A stretch of DNA of 35,230 nt. Source: Candidatus Kapaibacterium sp. (GTDB taxonomy: Bacteria; Bacteroidota; Ignavibacteria; Kapaibacteriales; UBA7675). The position numbers and the translations under genes are program-made. The stretch is from the NCBI GenBank assembly GCA_028284775.1, contig JANQRB010000035.1:1-35230 (forward strand), read 5' to 3'. The number at the start of each line of letters is the position of its first letter. Position 1 is the stretch's first letter. The notes beneath the pieces were generated by a model that saw only the letters and a list, made by a program, of their open reading frames with translations, was not told where the DNA came from and did not search any database. Positions 8,100 through 16,300 of this stretch are shown in pieces.

Positions 8100-9920
8100 A
8101 TGAACATCGGACTCAGCCTAAGTACCAGCCTCACGCATAAACTGACGCCCCAACAGGTTCATTACCTGAAATTACTCCAGCTTACCAACCTGCAGCTCGA
8201 ACAACATCTGCAGCATGAGCTTGAAATCAATCCCATGCTCGAAGAATCCGACGACATTGAGCTCGAAGAAAGCACGGAGCAAACCGAGGATGTCGATGAG
8301 CTGCCATCGGACAGCGAAGACGCAGAGCAGGATCAAACTGATACGGCCAGCGCCGCCGAAGAAGAAGCCCCAACTTTCGATAACCAGGACGCCACGAATG
8401 AAGATGAAAACACCTGGCAGGATTTTATCGAGGATGAATCCGGGGTAGCTCCCAAGTTTGATGATGATCGCGAACCTGTTCCCATCAAGGCAGTCACCAC
8501 ACTCGTGGACGAATTGCTCGCGCAGTTTCAGCTTATTTCCATGAGCGACGAGCATCGGATTCTGGGCGAGGAAATGATATGGTGTATCGAGCCGAATGGC
8601 TACCTGCAGCGTTCGCTCGACGAAATTGTCGACAACGGCAATGCCATTATTCTCGCTGCCAATCTCGAAAGGGTGCAGACGGCCCGGATGGACGATGACG
8701 GTGTGCCGGACAACTCTTACGATTTCAGGTCGAATGGAGGAAGACTCACAGGAAGTGCCCGGCCTGGCGAAGCGGAGAGTCTTGCGCTCGTTGAAGAGAG
8801 TTTTGGCCGCGACGCTGTCCTGTCGGCATTTCCTGCGGCCAACGGCTATCCGCCTTCCCGGGACCAGCATCAAAGCGAAGGGTCGCCGGCACAGATTGAT
8901 GTCGCAAGCGATACCGTGAGCGGGACAAGCTCATTACTGGCTTTGGCTCAGAAACTTGATGTCAGGCTGCTGCGATCCGTCAGCATCGAAGATGCCGAGA
9001 TCGTACTGGCCAAAATTCAAAAGCTCGATCCGCCTGGAATCGGCGCTCGCAACCTGCAGGAATGCCTGCTGGCGCAGTTGGATGCCTTAGCACATTTGAA
9101 TGCGGCCCAGAAGCTGGCGCGTGAAGTCTTAGCCCGCGAGTTCGATGCATTCAAAATGAAGCATTTCGATGTCATTCTCCGCAATCTGAGGGTTAATGAA
9201 GGCTACCTGCGCGAGGCTCTCGAAGTTATTCGCGGCCTGAATCCCAAACCCGGCGGCGGCGAGACAACGCTACAGACACAGTCGATTATCCCGGATTTCT
9301 TTGTTGTGCGCGACGAGGAAGAGGACGATTTCCTCGTGTATCTCAATGACAGCCGCATGCCGGCCGTCCGGATTAATCAGGAATACGACACAATGCGCAA
9401 AGAGGCGCGCAAGCTAAAGTTCAACAAAGAGACAAAAGATTGGCTGCGGAAGAAATTTGACGACGCCAACTTTCTGATAAAAGCCCTACAGCAACGACGA
9501 AAAACGATGCGCAAAGTAATTACCGCCCTCGTACACCGACAGCGGGAATTTTTCGTAAAAGGCGAGAACGCACTGAAGCCGCTGATCCAAAAGGACATTG
9601 CCGAAGATACCGCTCTGGACATCTCGACTATCAGCCGTGTGGTCAATGGCAAATACGTGCAGACCGAGTTTGGGGTCTTCGAGCTTAAGTACTTCTTCAG
9701 CGAATCGCTGTCTACGGACGAAGGCGAAGAAATTGCCACGAAAGTGATCAAAAACAAACTGCGCGAAATGATTGAACGCGAACACAAAAAGAAACCATTG
9801 AGTGATCAGAAGCTGACCGAGGAACTCAAAGTCCTTGGCTTTAATGTTGCCCGGCGTACCGTAGCGAAATACCGCGAGCAAATGAACATTCCGGTGGCCC
9901 GTCTCCGCAAAGAATTGTAA
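8100..9920 (+). CDS. rpoN: RNA polymerase sigma-54 factor with an extra internal insertion
   Basis: 606 residues; AAGGAG lies 12 bases before the ATG. Region I (1-50) is the Gln/Leu-rich activator-interacting segment. It is followed by an acidic region (50-125) and the core-binding domain (EEMIWCIEPNGYLQRSLDEI, then SIEDAEIVLAKIQKLDPPGIGARNLQECLL). The DNA-binding domain has the HTH around 499-533 and the RpoN box ARRTVAKYRE at 584-593. Sigma-54 usually has about 480-500 residues. The excess is mostly a run of about 110 residues (180-292) between the two halves of the core-binding domain, rich in Gly, Ser, Pro and acidic residues. Transcription from -24/-12 promoters would need AAA+ activators; none is encoded here. 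It is the middle gene of a three-gene operon. Confidence 0.96.
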   Translation: MNIGLSLSTSLTHKLTPQQVHYLKLLQLTNLQLEQHLQHELEINPMLEESDDIELEESTEQTEDVDELPSDSEDAEQDQTDTASAAEEEAPTFDNQDATNEDENTWQDFIEDESGVAPKFDDDREPVPIKAVTTLVDELLAQFQLISMSDEHRILGEEMIWCIEPNGYLQRSLDEIVDNGNAIILAANLERVQTARMDDDGVPDNSYDFRSNGGRLTGSARPGEAESLALVEESFGRDAVLSAFPAANGYPPSRDQHQSEGSPAQIDVASDTVSGTSSLLALAQKLDVRLLRSVSIEDAEIVLAKIQKLDPPGIGARNLQECLLAQLDALAHLNAAQKLAREVLAREFDAFKMKHFDVILRNLRVNEGYLREALEVIRGLNPKPGGGETTLQTQSIIPDFFVVRDEEEDDFLVYLNDSRMPAVRINQEYDTMRKEARKLKFNKETKDWLRKKFDDANFLIKALQQRRKTMRKVITALVHRQREFFVKGENALKPLIQKDIAEDTALDISTISRVVNGKYVQTEFGVFELKYFFSESLSTDEGEEIATKVIKNKLREMIEREHKKKPLSDQKLTEELKVLGFNVARRTVAKYREQMNIPVARLRKEL

Positions 9921-9935
9921 ACGAGGAAGCCAGAC

Positions 9936-10322
9936 TTGAAGCCGAATCAACTACTGACGCTCATATCCGCCCTACCTACTACCGGCCTGCTTGTCGTTCT
10001 CATTCTCACCGGCGCCTGTACCACGCAATGGAGCGAGAAGGAACAACACTTTGTGGAGACCTATGTCGAAATCCTGGTAGTTCGCGAGCAATTCCCCGAC
10101 ACCGCGATCGCCAATCCGAAAGTTCGACACATACAATCGGTCAGGGGATATACCGAGGAGTCGTTCAGGGAGCAGTTTGTTGTTCTGACAAAGGATCCGG
10201 ATCGCTTCCGGCAAACCATCGACTCTGCACGCCAAGTAGCCAAAGACATTGTTGCCAATAGTAATCGACGCGATAGCACAGTGTCTGACTCCGCGCGCGA
10301 CTCGCAGCAGAACAACGATTAG
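9936..10322 (+). CDS. Small putative lipoprotein downstream of rpoN
   Basis: 128 residues from a TTG start at 9936, supported by GAGGA at 9923-9927. The N-terminus is a lipoprotein signal with LILTGAC as lipobox (Cys28). The mature domain (HFVETYVEILVVREQF, RGYTEESFREQF, DPDRFRQTIDSARQVAKDIV) is helical. It loosely recalls the DUF4296-type lipoproteins of Bacteroidota, in which a helix pair surrounds a short Y-x-E-E-x-F segment; I hold that likeness as weak. The tail is hydrophilic and low in complexity. It begins 15 bases after the rpoN stop, so it is probably co-transcribed. The function is unknown. Confidence 0.7.
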   Translation: MKPNQLLTLISALPTTGLLVVLILTGACTTQWSEKEQHFVETYVEILVVREQFPDTAIANPKVRHIQSVRGYTEESFREQFVVLTKDPDRFRQTIDSARQVAKDIVANSNRRDSTVSDSARDSQQNND

Positions 10323-10554
10323 AACCGGTCGAAGCGACGCCAGGGCCGACCCGGAGCGTCTGCTCGATCATCTCAACACCGTGCCGGCAGTGTCATTGCA
10401 CGGGCGCTTTGCGCCGCGAGAATATATTGAGGGTGCACCGGAAACCCTTAGCCAGCGGTCAAGCTGTGATGCGATCTTAGCTCGCCTCAGCGGAATAGTA
10501 TCAGAGCTTCGGCTGGTGTAACTATAGGGTCAAATTGCTGTTTATCACGACGAA

Positions 10555-11121
10555 ATGGGAAAAAACTTCGCCGAATACTCCGATGCGGATCTCTACCATC
10601 TGGTACAGCAAAAGGGGCGGGACGCTGAGGCAGCATTTACGATACTTTACGATCGTCTTTCACCGCGAATTTACAAGTACTGTCGCCGTGTTCTGGGACA
10701 TCAGGGTCTTGCGGAAGACATCTTTCAGGAAACGTTTATCAAGTTTTACAAGAGTGCGGATCAGCAGGATCGCCGCATGACAAATGTGGCCGGCTTTGTC
10801 CTGAAAATTGCGCGGAACCTGTGCCTGAATGCAAAAAGCAGCAAGTATTACGGTCTGGCCAACCTTGAGGATTTCAACTTCAGCACGCGCGGCGAGCAAT
10901 ATGAAGACAAAGAGCTGCTGGAGATTGTCAAATCCGCGGTCGAGTGTCTGCCGATCGATTACCGGGAAGCCTTCATTCTCAGAGACTATGATGGCATGTC
11001 TTATCCGGAAATCGCGGAAATTCTCTCCATTTCAATTCCCACCGTCAAGATCAGAATATTCAGAGCGCGTAAGAAATTGCGGAAGATCCTGTCGCCTTAC
11101 GTCAATGACCTCTCGAAGTGA
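10555..11121 (+). CDS. ECF-type RNA polymerase sigma factor (orphan)
   Basis: 188 residues with full region 2 (AAFTILYDRLSPRIYKYC, AEDIFQETFIKFYKSAD, NVAGFVLKIARNLCLN) and region 4 (LPIDYREAFILRDYDGMSYP, EIAEILSISIPTVKIRIFRA). It is clearly a paralog of the sigma factor at 5683-6252: both begin near YSDADLY or FSDTELF, share NVAG-x-x-x-(K/R)IARNLCLN, and end in ILSPY-x-x-(E/D)LS. Unlike that gene it has no anti-sigma gene beside it; the next gene converges from the other strand. The 232 bases before it hold no gene I can support. It may have lost its partner or answer to one encoded elsewhere. Confidence 0.9.
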   Translation: MGKNFAEYSDADLYHLVQQKGRDAEAAFTILYDRLSPRIYKYCRRVLGHQGLAEDIFQETFIKFYKSADQQDRRMTNVAGFVLKIARNLCLNAKSSKYYGLANLEDFNFSTRGEQYEDKELLEIVKSAVECLPIDYREAFILRDYDGMSYPEIAEILSISIPTVKIRIFRARKKLRKILSPYVNDLSK

Positions 11122-11188
11122 TGCCTTGACTGTTCCGTTGGGAATGGCGCGATAATCAAGAGAAATCGGTGGCAAGCGAGCGGTATTC

Positions 11189-11226
11189 AAAAAAAAAAAC
11201 ACCCGGCGTCAAAAAGCGACGCCGGG
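11189..11226 (-). terminator. Intrinsic terminator of the large T9SS cargo gene
   Basis: A 9-bp GC-rich stem CCCGGCGTC/GACGCCGGG (11202-11210 with 11218-11226) has a 7-base loop. On the minus strand it is followed, after TG, by ten consecutive T. It lies about 30 bases past the stop of the gene ending at 11258. Confidence 0.92.
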
Positions 11227-11257
11227 CGTATGCTATCCGATACGACTGAGAGAGAGT

Positions 11258-13243
11258 TTATCGTAGGACTTGAATCTGCTTCATCACGACTCCCTGCGCT
11301 GTCTGCACGGAAACGAGATGCGTACCCGCGCCGAGGCCTCGCAGATCAAGCGTATGCTGTGATACGTTTTCGAGCTTCACAGGCGCGTGCGTACTTTCGC
11401 CGATCATAGTATGGATTTTCACCAATCCCGTTACCGGACTGCCAAATCGGAGCACCAGTTTGTCCGTGACGGGATTGGGATACAGGCGCAAACCGAGGCC
11501 ATCTTCATCGAAATCAACGGAAGTACTGCTGGACACGATTCGTGTCGTAACGGTATTCGTGATGACCGGACTGTTGAAATCGAAATAGATCGCCGCCTGG
11601 TTCGATATCTCGCTGCCGATAGGCAGTCCATCGCGCAGACTGACTTTGAATTTGATATATCCCTGACTGGCGCTTTCGTTCACTTCTTTGCCCGGCAGCA
11701 TAATATTCTCAAAGCGCCATTCGAGTTTACCATTTTCGCTGACCGACAAAATGTAATCGTGGCTTGCGGCACCGACCTTAAGCGTTCGTAAGTCGAACAT
11801 TTCGCCTAATTCATCTTCGACTCTGACATTAACCGCAGGCTCGTTGCCGGTATTCTGAAATCGAATGATATAGGTCAATTCGGTCTCTACCGGTGTAATG
11901 TCGCCGGCGGGCAGAACCCGAATGTCGTTGGGGTCGTAGGCGCCGCGAATATCCTGACAGAATTCGTCGCGCTTATCACGCGCCAACTCGTCATTGTTCG
12001 TATCAGTTTCGGCACTGACATAAGCACAAATCTCCGTTCCCAAGAGTTTTTCGTCGGCCGGCACTTTCAGTTTAACATCAATGATTCGAACTTCATCGAC
12101 AGCCATGTTGTCAATGTCCCACTCGGCTACGGGCGATGCGTAGCGATCGGCAGCCGGGTCACTGCTGAATTCCTGCAGGATGTTTGAATGCTCGAAAACG
12201 ATCGTGCCGGAATAAGGCAGTGTGCCGACATTTTCAAGAAAAATCCGGTAGGTCATTTCAAAACCCGGCCGGGCCAAAGAGCCAACAACGCTGACGCGAA
12301 GTGCTTTGACATCCGCCTCAGGCTGGACGGCAAAATCATTGTTGGCCGATTCCTCGCCCTTTTCCGACAGTTTTACCTGATGCACATCAGCCGGACACAC
12401 CTGTTTCCAGACCGGCCGCTGCTCCGTGGCGACGGTATACTCGCCCAGCGGAACCGTAATGGCGTAGTTGCCGTCGCGGTCCGAGAGCGTGTAGAAAGGG
12501 CCTGGCAATATTTCGACAATCCGACGCTGGAGGCCAAAATCGCCCGCATCCTGCTTGCAGTCGCCATTGCCGTCGCGATAAATATTGCCGCTGATTGTGC
12601 CGCCGTCGACCACTTCCGAGAAGATATTGGTAATCTCCGCTACGATTCGATAAGAGAAAGCCCCGCGTGCCTGGCTGTTCAGAGTTAGGTAGGCAGGCTT
12701 ATCCCAGTCTTCAAATTTGATCGTTTCCGGCAGCTTATCACTGTCGAGCGCCTTGCAGTTTTTGTCGGACAGGTACAGCTCCATCTGTGTGGCTACCTGG
12801 TCATTATCAATGAAGGGGAATGAGTTAAAACCGCTCCTGAAGGATAGTGATGTAACGCAGGTGTCTTTCGGCTCGCCGGAACCCGGAACAAAGTGACCAA
12901 CCTGAACACCAAACTGCGGAATGTTGGGCGAAGGAGAGCCAAAGCGGGTCCTGAATTCATGCGATTTGATGTTGACGACCATGAGGCTGGCGTCGCTATC
13001 GAAGCGATAGGCGCCCCAGGAATCATTTTCCTTTGACTGGTCCTCGGCGCTGAGATCATAAATGATAGACCCCGTCACAAGCTCACCAGGGCCGATATCA
13101 TTTTTGAAAACATTGTCCAGATCGCGAACTTCCAGCACCTTGGCGGTAAAACTTATCGAGACGAGTTGGCTTTCGGCGAAAACCACTCCGCTGCCTACCA
13201 ATACGCATAACAATGAACTGAGAAGTAGTCGATGTCGTCGCAT
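11258..13243 (-). CDS. Large secreted multidomain protein with T9SS C-terminal sorting domain
   Basis: Start ATG at 13243 with GGAG eight bases upstream; the frame also has a TTG at 13258. 661 residues: signal peptide (LLLSSLLCVLVGSGVVFA), then residues 30-200 resembling the N-terminal domain of anchored extracellular proteins (GELVTGSIIYDLSAED, SWGAYRFDSDASL). A prealbumin-like carboxypeptidase regulatory/SdrD-B fold follows at about 215-275 (GNIYRDGNGDCKQDAGD, DRDGNYAITVPLGEYTV). A conserved-repeat domain comes next (VGTLPYSGTIVFEH), then a DUF7619/DUF11-like domain at 435-565 (GAYDPNDIRVLP, FQNTGNEPAVNVRVED, NQAAIYFDFNSPVITNTV). The C-terminus has RLYPNPVTDKLVLRF to VVMKQIQVLR, a classic type A T9SS sorting domain. 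It is probably displayed on the cell surface. Ligand or enzymatic activity is not evident. Confidence 0.9.
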   Translation of the reverse strand: MRRHRLLLSSLLCVLVGSGVVFAESQLVSISFTAKVLEVRDLDNVFKNDIGPGELVTGSIIYDLSAEDQSKENDSWGAYRFDSDASLMVVNIKSHEFRTRFGSPSPNIPQFGVQVGHFVPGSGEPKDTCVTSLSFRSGFNSFPFIDNDQVATQMELYLSDKNCKALDSDKLPETIKFEDWDKPAYLTLNSQARGAFSYRIVAEITNIFSEVVDGGTISGNIYRDGNGDCKQDAGDFGLQRRIVEILPGPFYTLSDRDGNYAITVPLGEYTVATEQRPVWKQVCPADVHQVKLSEKGEESANNDFAVQPEADVKALRVSVVGSLARPGFEMTYRIFLENVGTLPYSGTIVFEHSNILQEFSSDPAADRYASPVAEWDIDNMAVDEVRIIDVKLKVPADEKLLGTEICAYVSAETDTNNDELARDKRDEFCQDIRGAYDPNDIRVLPAGDITPVETELTYIIRFQNTGNEPAVNVRVEDELGEMFDLRTLKVGAASHDYILSVSENGKLEWRFENIMLPGKEVNESASQGYIKFKVSLRDGLPIGSEISNQAAIYFDFNSPVITNTVTTRIVSSSTSVDFDEDGLGLRLYPNPVTDKLVLRFGSPVTGLVKIHTMIGESTHAPVKLENVSQHTLDLRGLGAGTHLVSVQTAQGVVMKQIQVLR

Positions 13244-13438
13244 TGCGAAACTCCACAAATGTTTAGAGTGTAAATGGGTCCAGGAAACAGGAATAGCTGA
13301 GTCTATTGCGAGTGGCGAACAAGAACCTCAGCGCATGAACAAAGTTACAAGGGCGGCTAGCTTGGCGGCGGCGCAAAGCGCGTGGGTGCGCTGGCCGAGC
13401 ATTGGTGCGGGAGGACCATCGACAAGGGAACGCCGCGC

Positions 13439-14425
13439 TCAGTAGCCCGCCGCCAGATCGACCACATGCCTGGGTCTACCATTCCGGAGATAATGGCGAA
13501 TATTATCAACTGTGCCGTCGATATTCAGGACGCGGGCCAGAGCTGTATGGCTGGCATTGTGAGGTGTCAGCACAACATTCGGCAGCTCATGTATCGGGTA
13601 CGCGGAGGGGTACATGTGTTCTCCCTGTTTGCGGGGATACTGGAAGTGAACATCGAGAGCCGCCCCGGCGATTTCAGCATTGATCAGAGATCGGTAGAGT
13701 GCTTCCTCCTTTATCAGGGCCGAACGACCGATGTTAATGATGTATTTGCCGCGCATTCGCCCGAGAATTTCGGCATCGATTATGCCCGTCGTTTCAGTCG
13801 TTAGCGGTAGACTGAGAAAGATGACGTCGCTCCTGTCGATTAGCTCGATCAGATTGCTAGAATAAGAGTCCAGGAAGGCCGGGGTTTCCTTGCGATTGCG
13901 TCGACCAAAGCCGGCGATCGAACAACTGAAAGCGCGCAGCAAGCGAGCAAGATGCGTCCCAATACTGCCAATCCCCAGCAAGCCGCATTCTTTATGTTGC
14001 AGGGATTCCCAAAAATGCTCCGGCCTGCCGCTGCGCAGCCATTGACCCTGGCACAGTTTGTTGTGAAACTCAACGATGCGCCCCAGAAGCGACAAGGCGA
14101 GTGTAAGAGCTCGTTCGGCAACAACTTCACAGCTCCCATGCGAGTTCGACACAACGACCCCTTGTGCCTGCAACTGCTGCAGCGGAAAGGGGTTGACGCC
14201 TGCGAAGGGTACGAACAATACTTTCAGCCTGCCTGCCAGCTTAAGATGTTGTTCTGAAATTCGCCCTGCTACAATTGCGTCGGCCTCGGGCAGCTGCGCC
14301 TCCCAAAAGTCCGAGTCAGTTGCTGGAATAAATTCCCAGTGGGGAAACTCCCGCTGAAGTGCTTCGATACGATCCAGCCAGGTCTCATTCGTGGCGGGCG
14401 GGAACAACAGCTTTGGTCGCTTCAT
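13439..14425 (-). CDS. D-isomer-specific 2-hydroxyacid dehydrogenase family protein, altered catalytic triad
   Basis: 328 residues. The NAD(P)-binding Rossmann motif GIGSIG is at 151-156, inside LLGIGSIGTHLARLL. The hallmark helix EVVAERALTLALSLLGRI precedes it, and the substrate domain flanks it on both sides. Catalytic Arg is kept (INIGRSAL, R234) and His is kept (LTPHNASHT, H289). The usual Glu of the GAALDVF-x-x-EP motif is replaced: the sequence reads GAALDVHFQYP, with Tyr263 at the Glu position. Such enzymes reduce 2-keto acids (glyoxylate, hydroxypyruvate, pyruvate). The substrate cannot be read here and the missing Glu may lower or change activity. No neighbour shares its pathway. Confidence 0.85.
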   Translation of the reverse strand: MKRPKLLFPPATNETWLDRIEALQREFPHWEFIPATDSDFWEAQLPEADAIVAGRISEQHLKLAGRLKVLFVPFAGVNPFPLQQLQAQGVVVSNSHGSCEVVAERALTLALSLLGRIVEFHNKLCQGQWLRSGRPEHFWESLQHKECGLLGIGSIGTHLARLLRAFSCSIAGFGRRNRKETPAFLDSYSSNLIELIDRSDVIFLSLPLTTETTGIIDAEILGRMRGKYIINIGRSALIKEEALYRSLINAEIAGAALDVHFQYPRKQGEHMYPSAYPIHELPNVVLTPHNASHTALARVLNIDGTVDNIRHYLRNGRPRHVVDLAAGY

Positions 14426-15064
14426 GCCAGTGAATTCCGGCGAGACGGATGCCGGACCATCTTAAAGACAAAAAAGGCTTTTGACAATTATTTACCACAA
14501 TAATGTAGCACAATTCCCTGAGACAGCGATGGTATAGGTGGACTTCAAACTCGAGTATTGCCGACCCTGCAATAATGCCAGGGAAATCCGGCGGCCCGGC
14601 TCTCGCATCAGCGCACAGCCTCGTAGTGCCGATACCCGCACAATGTCACAGACGCAATTGATCGGCCTGGAAGCCGGCTCCGGAAAGACCGGCACTCTCT
14701 GGTGCTTGCGCCGCCCGGATCGCCGCAGAAAAAAGCCCGGGTCGAAAATCTTCGACACCGGGCTGGCTCTGCTTAACGTGCACTTGTGAAATCGGCATAA
14801 AGCCTTTCTCAGTTATTGAGACACTGTTATTTGGCCTTCGTTAGAATCCGGACAGGAGAAACTTTTTATTTTTGAATTCGCGGCAGATGACGCGACAATT
14901 GATGCTCGGATAAAATCCCTTTTATTTTTCATTTATTTTATTATCATTCTGTGTCATGCGAGCGTCGGTTGCCCGGACAATTCTTCCACTAAGCTGCTTG
15001 TTTGTTCGCAACGCGACTCTCGCAAAAGTTTTCAATCCACGATTTAGTACAGGAGTGTGGTTAT
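14426..15064. other. Gene-poor region between the dehydrogenase and the unknown gene at 15065
   Basis: About 640 bases with no reading frame I can support on either strand. It holds the strong minus-strand terminator at 14729-14764 and an AT-rich stretch around 14861-14960. TATTTTTG at 14867-14874 (+) fits TAnnTTTG but lacks a -33 partner and lies 190 bases before the next gene. Confidence 0.5.
14729..14764 (-). terminator. Strong intrinsic terminator with no gene upstream
   Basis: AGCCCGG-GTCGAA pairs with TTCGAC-A-CCGGGCT (13 bp, one bulged A, AATC loop; 14734-14764). Six T follow on the minus strand. No supported minus-strand gene lies upstream before 16301, so it may end a small RNA. Confidence 0.8.
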
Positions 15065-15472
15065 ATGACGAGCTACTATGACTTGACCCGTACAAATGAG
15101 ATTGGTGATATGATGGGTTTGGAGGCCATTTTCAACGATGACGGGGTATTGGTTCGATACTATGCCAAAGGTCATGGAAATGGTACATCACACAAGACTT
15201 ATTATTTTGACTCAAGATACGAAAGCGAACTCCGCGAATTTATCAACCGTGAAACAACGGGAGCGTACGAAGGAATTTCCTGTATTGACGCGATGATGCA
15301 AAATTTCGATCATTGGCTGCACTCGAAGCAAGAATTTGACCACATTCAATTGAAGTTTGCGAAAGATTCATCATTTAACGAGCTCAAAGAACGCGCAGAA
15401 CAAAATCGTTTCGAAATGACCGAAGAAGCCAGCGACACAGACTACCGCACCTATTTTGCAAAAGTTGGATAA
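15065..15472 (+). CDS. Conserved-looking hypothetical protein, 135 residues
   Basis: The ATG at 15065 is preceded by AGGAG (15051-15055) at a good distance, which decides the start against the longer frame from 15002. The product is soluble, acidic and has no signal peptide or membrane segment. It opens MTSYYDLTRTNEIGDMMGLE and contains a beta-rich segment (VLVRYYAKGHGNGTSHKTYYF) followed by helices (SELREFINRETTGAYEG, NELKERAEQNRFEM). I do not recognise the family. It stands alone between two gene-poor stretches, and its base composition is more AT-rich than its neighbours, which could mean recent acquisition. A weak hairpin follows at 15516-15551. Confidence 0.7.
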   Translation: MTSYYDLTRTNEIGDMMGLEAIFNDDGVLVRYYAKGHGNGTSHKTYYFDSRYESELREFINRETTGAYEGISCIDAMMQNFDHWLHSKQEFDHIQLKFAKDSSFNELKERAEQNRFEMTEEASDTDYRTYFAKVG

Positions 15473-16300
15473 TAGCCCGACGAAACAGACAGTATAGATT
15501 CAATTAGTTAGTGCTCACACATTCCCATACGGGACGCATAATGGGGGTGTGCCTGTTTAATCTTTTTCGCATTCGACTAATTCGCCAATCGTTTCCGCAA
15601 TAGAGATTTGCCGTTTAACAAGTTAGCGGTGTGCATGAGTTAGCGCATCACACTGTAGGGGATATATGTGGGTCGGCTGTCAATATAGTACGCTATTGAG
15701 AAGCAGCCCCTCCAGACTTTCATGCAGATTAACGGATCAGTTGCTTTAAGGCTCGGCTGGCACTATTGTTCGACACACAAGTTCGAATGATAAGCATCTC
15801 TGTGCTTCACGGCAATCTTCCCGCCGGCCTCCCCTGCGGTTCCGATTTGTCGCGTGCCAATGCTGTAGCGGAGCACGGCAATTCCGCGTCACCAAATGGT
15901 CGCCGACTACTTGTCTGGCGCATAGGCGATAAACAAGCCAGCTTCTTCAACCTGGATACGGGCGGACAGCTCTTCCCGGCTCGGGCGAAATTCTTCGGAC
16001 AGTTCGTTCCGCAATCGAGCGGCATGCCTGAATCGCCGGTCGGCCGAGCCGGATACAGACCTGAACCGCAAACAACAATGTATACTCTACTGTGCGAACT
16101 ACTCTGGAAAAGATCGCCTCAAGCTAAATTTAGGCATTAAGCTCTCAGGCCAGTGGAAAAATTGCACGCTACTATCTAGCCGGTTTTCAGTGGCAGGCAC
16201 AATTTCCTTCTGGCTGCGAGACGTCGAAGCGCCGCTCCTGAATCGGCAGGATTAACTTTTCTGTGGTGCGGAGCTATGCATACGTAATACCTGAAGAAGC
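15473..16300. other. Gene-poor region of about 830 bases
   Basis: No gene can be supported. A dyad at 15516-15551 (CACAC-ATT-CCCAT pairing with ATGGGGGTGTG, with bulges) may end the preceding gene, although its T-run is 15 bases away. A plus-strand frame at 15766-16140 has no usable start context. A minus-strand frame ending at the stop 15907-15909 encodes a protein-like helix (RNELSEEFRPSREELSARI) with no start, which may be a gene remnant. Confidence 0.45.

Noticed and set aside
10249..10521. Plus-strand frame of 90 codons between the lipoprotein and the orphan sigma
   Set aside because: Overlaps the lipoprotein gene in another frame; composition is unlike a real protein.
14492..14758. Minus-strand frame of 88 codons
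   Set aside because: It begins inside the terminator hairpin and shows no protein-like pattern.
14867..14874. TATTTTTG as a promoter for the gene at 15065
   Set aside because: No -33 partner and almost 200 bases from the start; chance match in AT-rich sequence.
15910..16083. Minus-strand fragment of about 57 codons ending at stop 15907-15909
   Set aside because: Protein-like composition but no start codon and a stop directly upstream; kept only as a possible remnant.
15766..16140. Plus-strand frame of 124 codons
   Set aside because: No usable start context, no motif, and it competes with a more protein-like minus-strand fragment; not supported as a gene.
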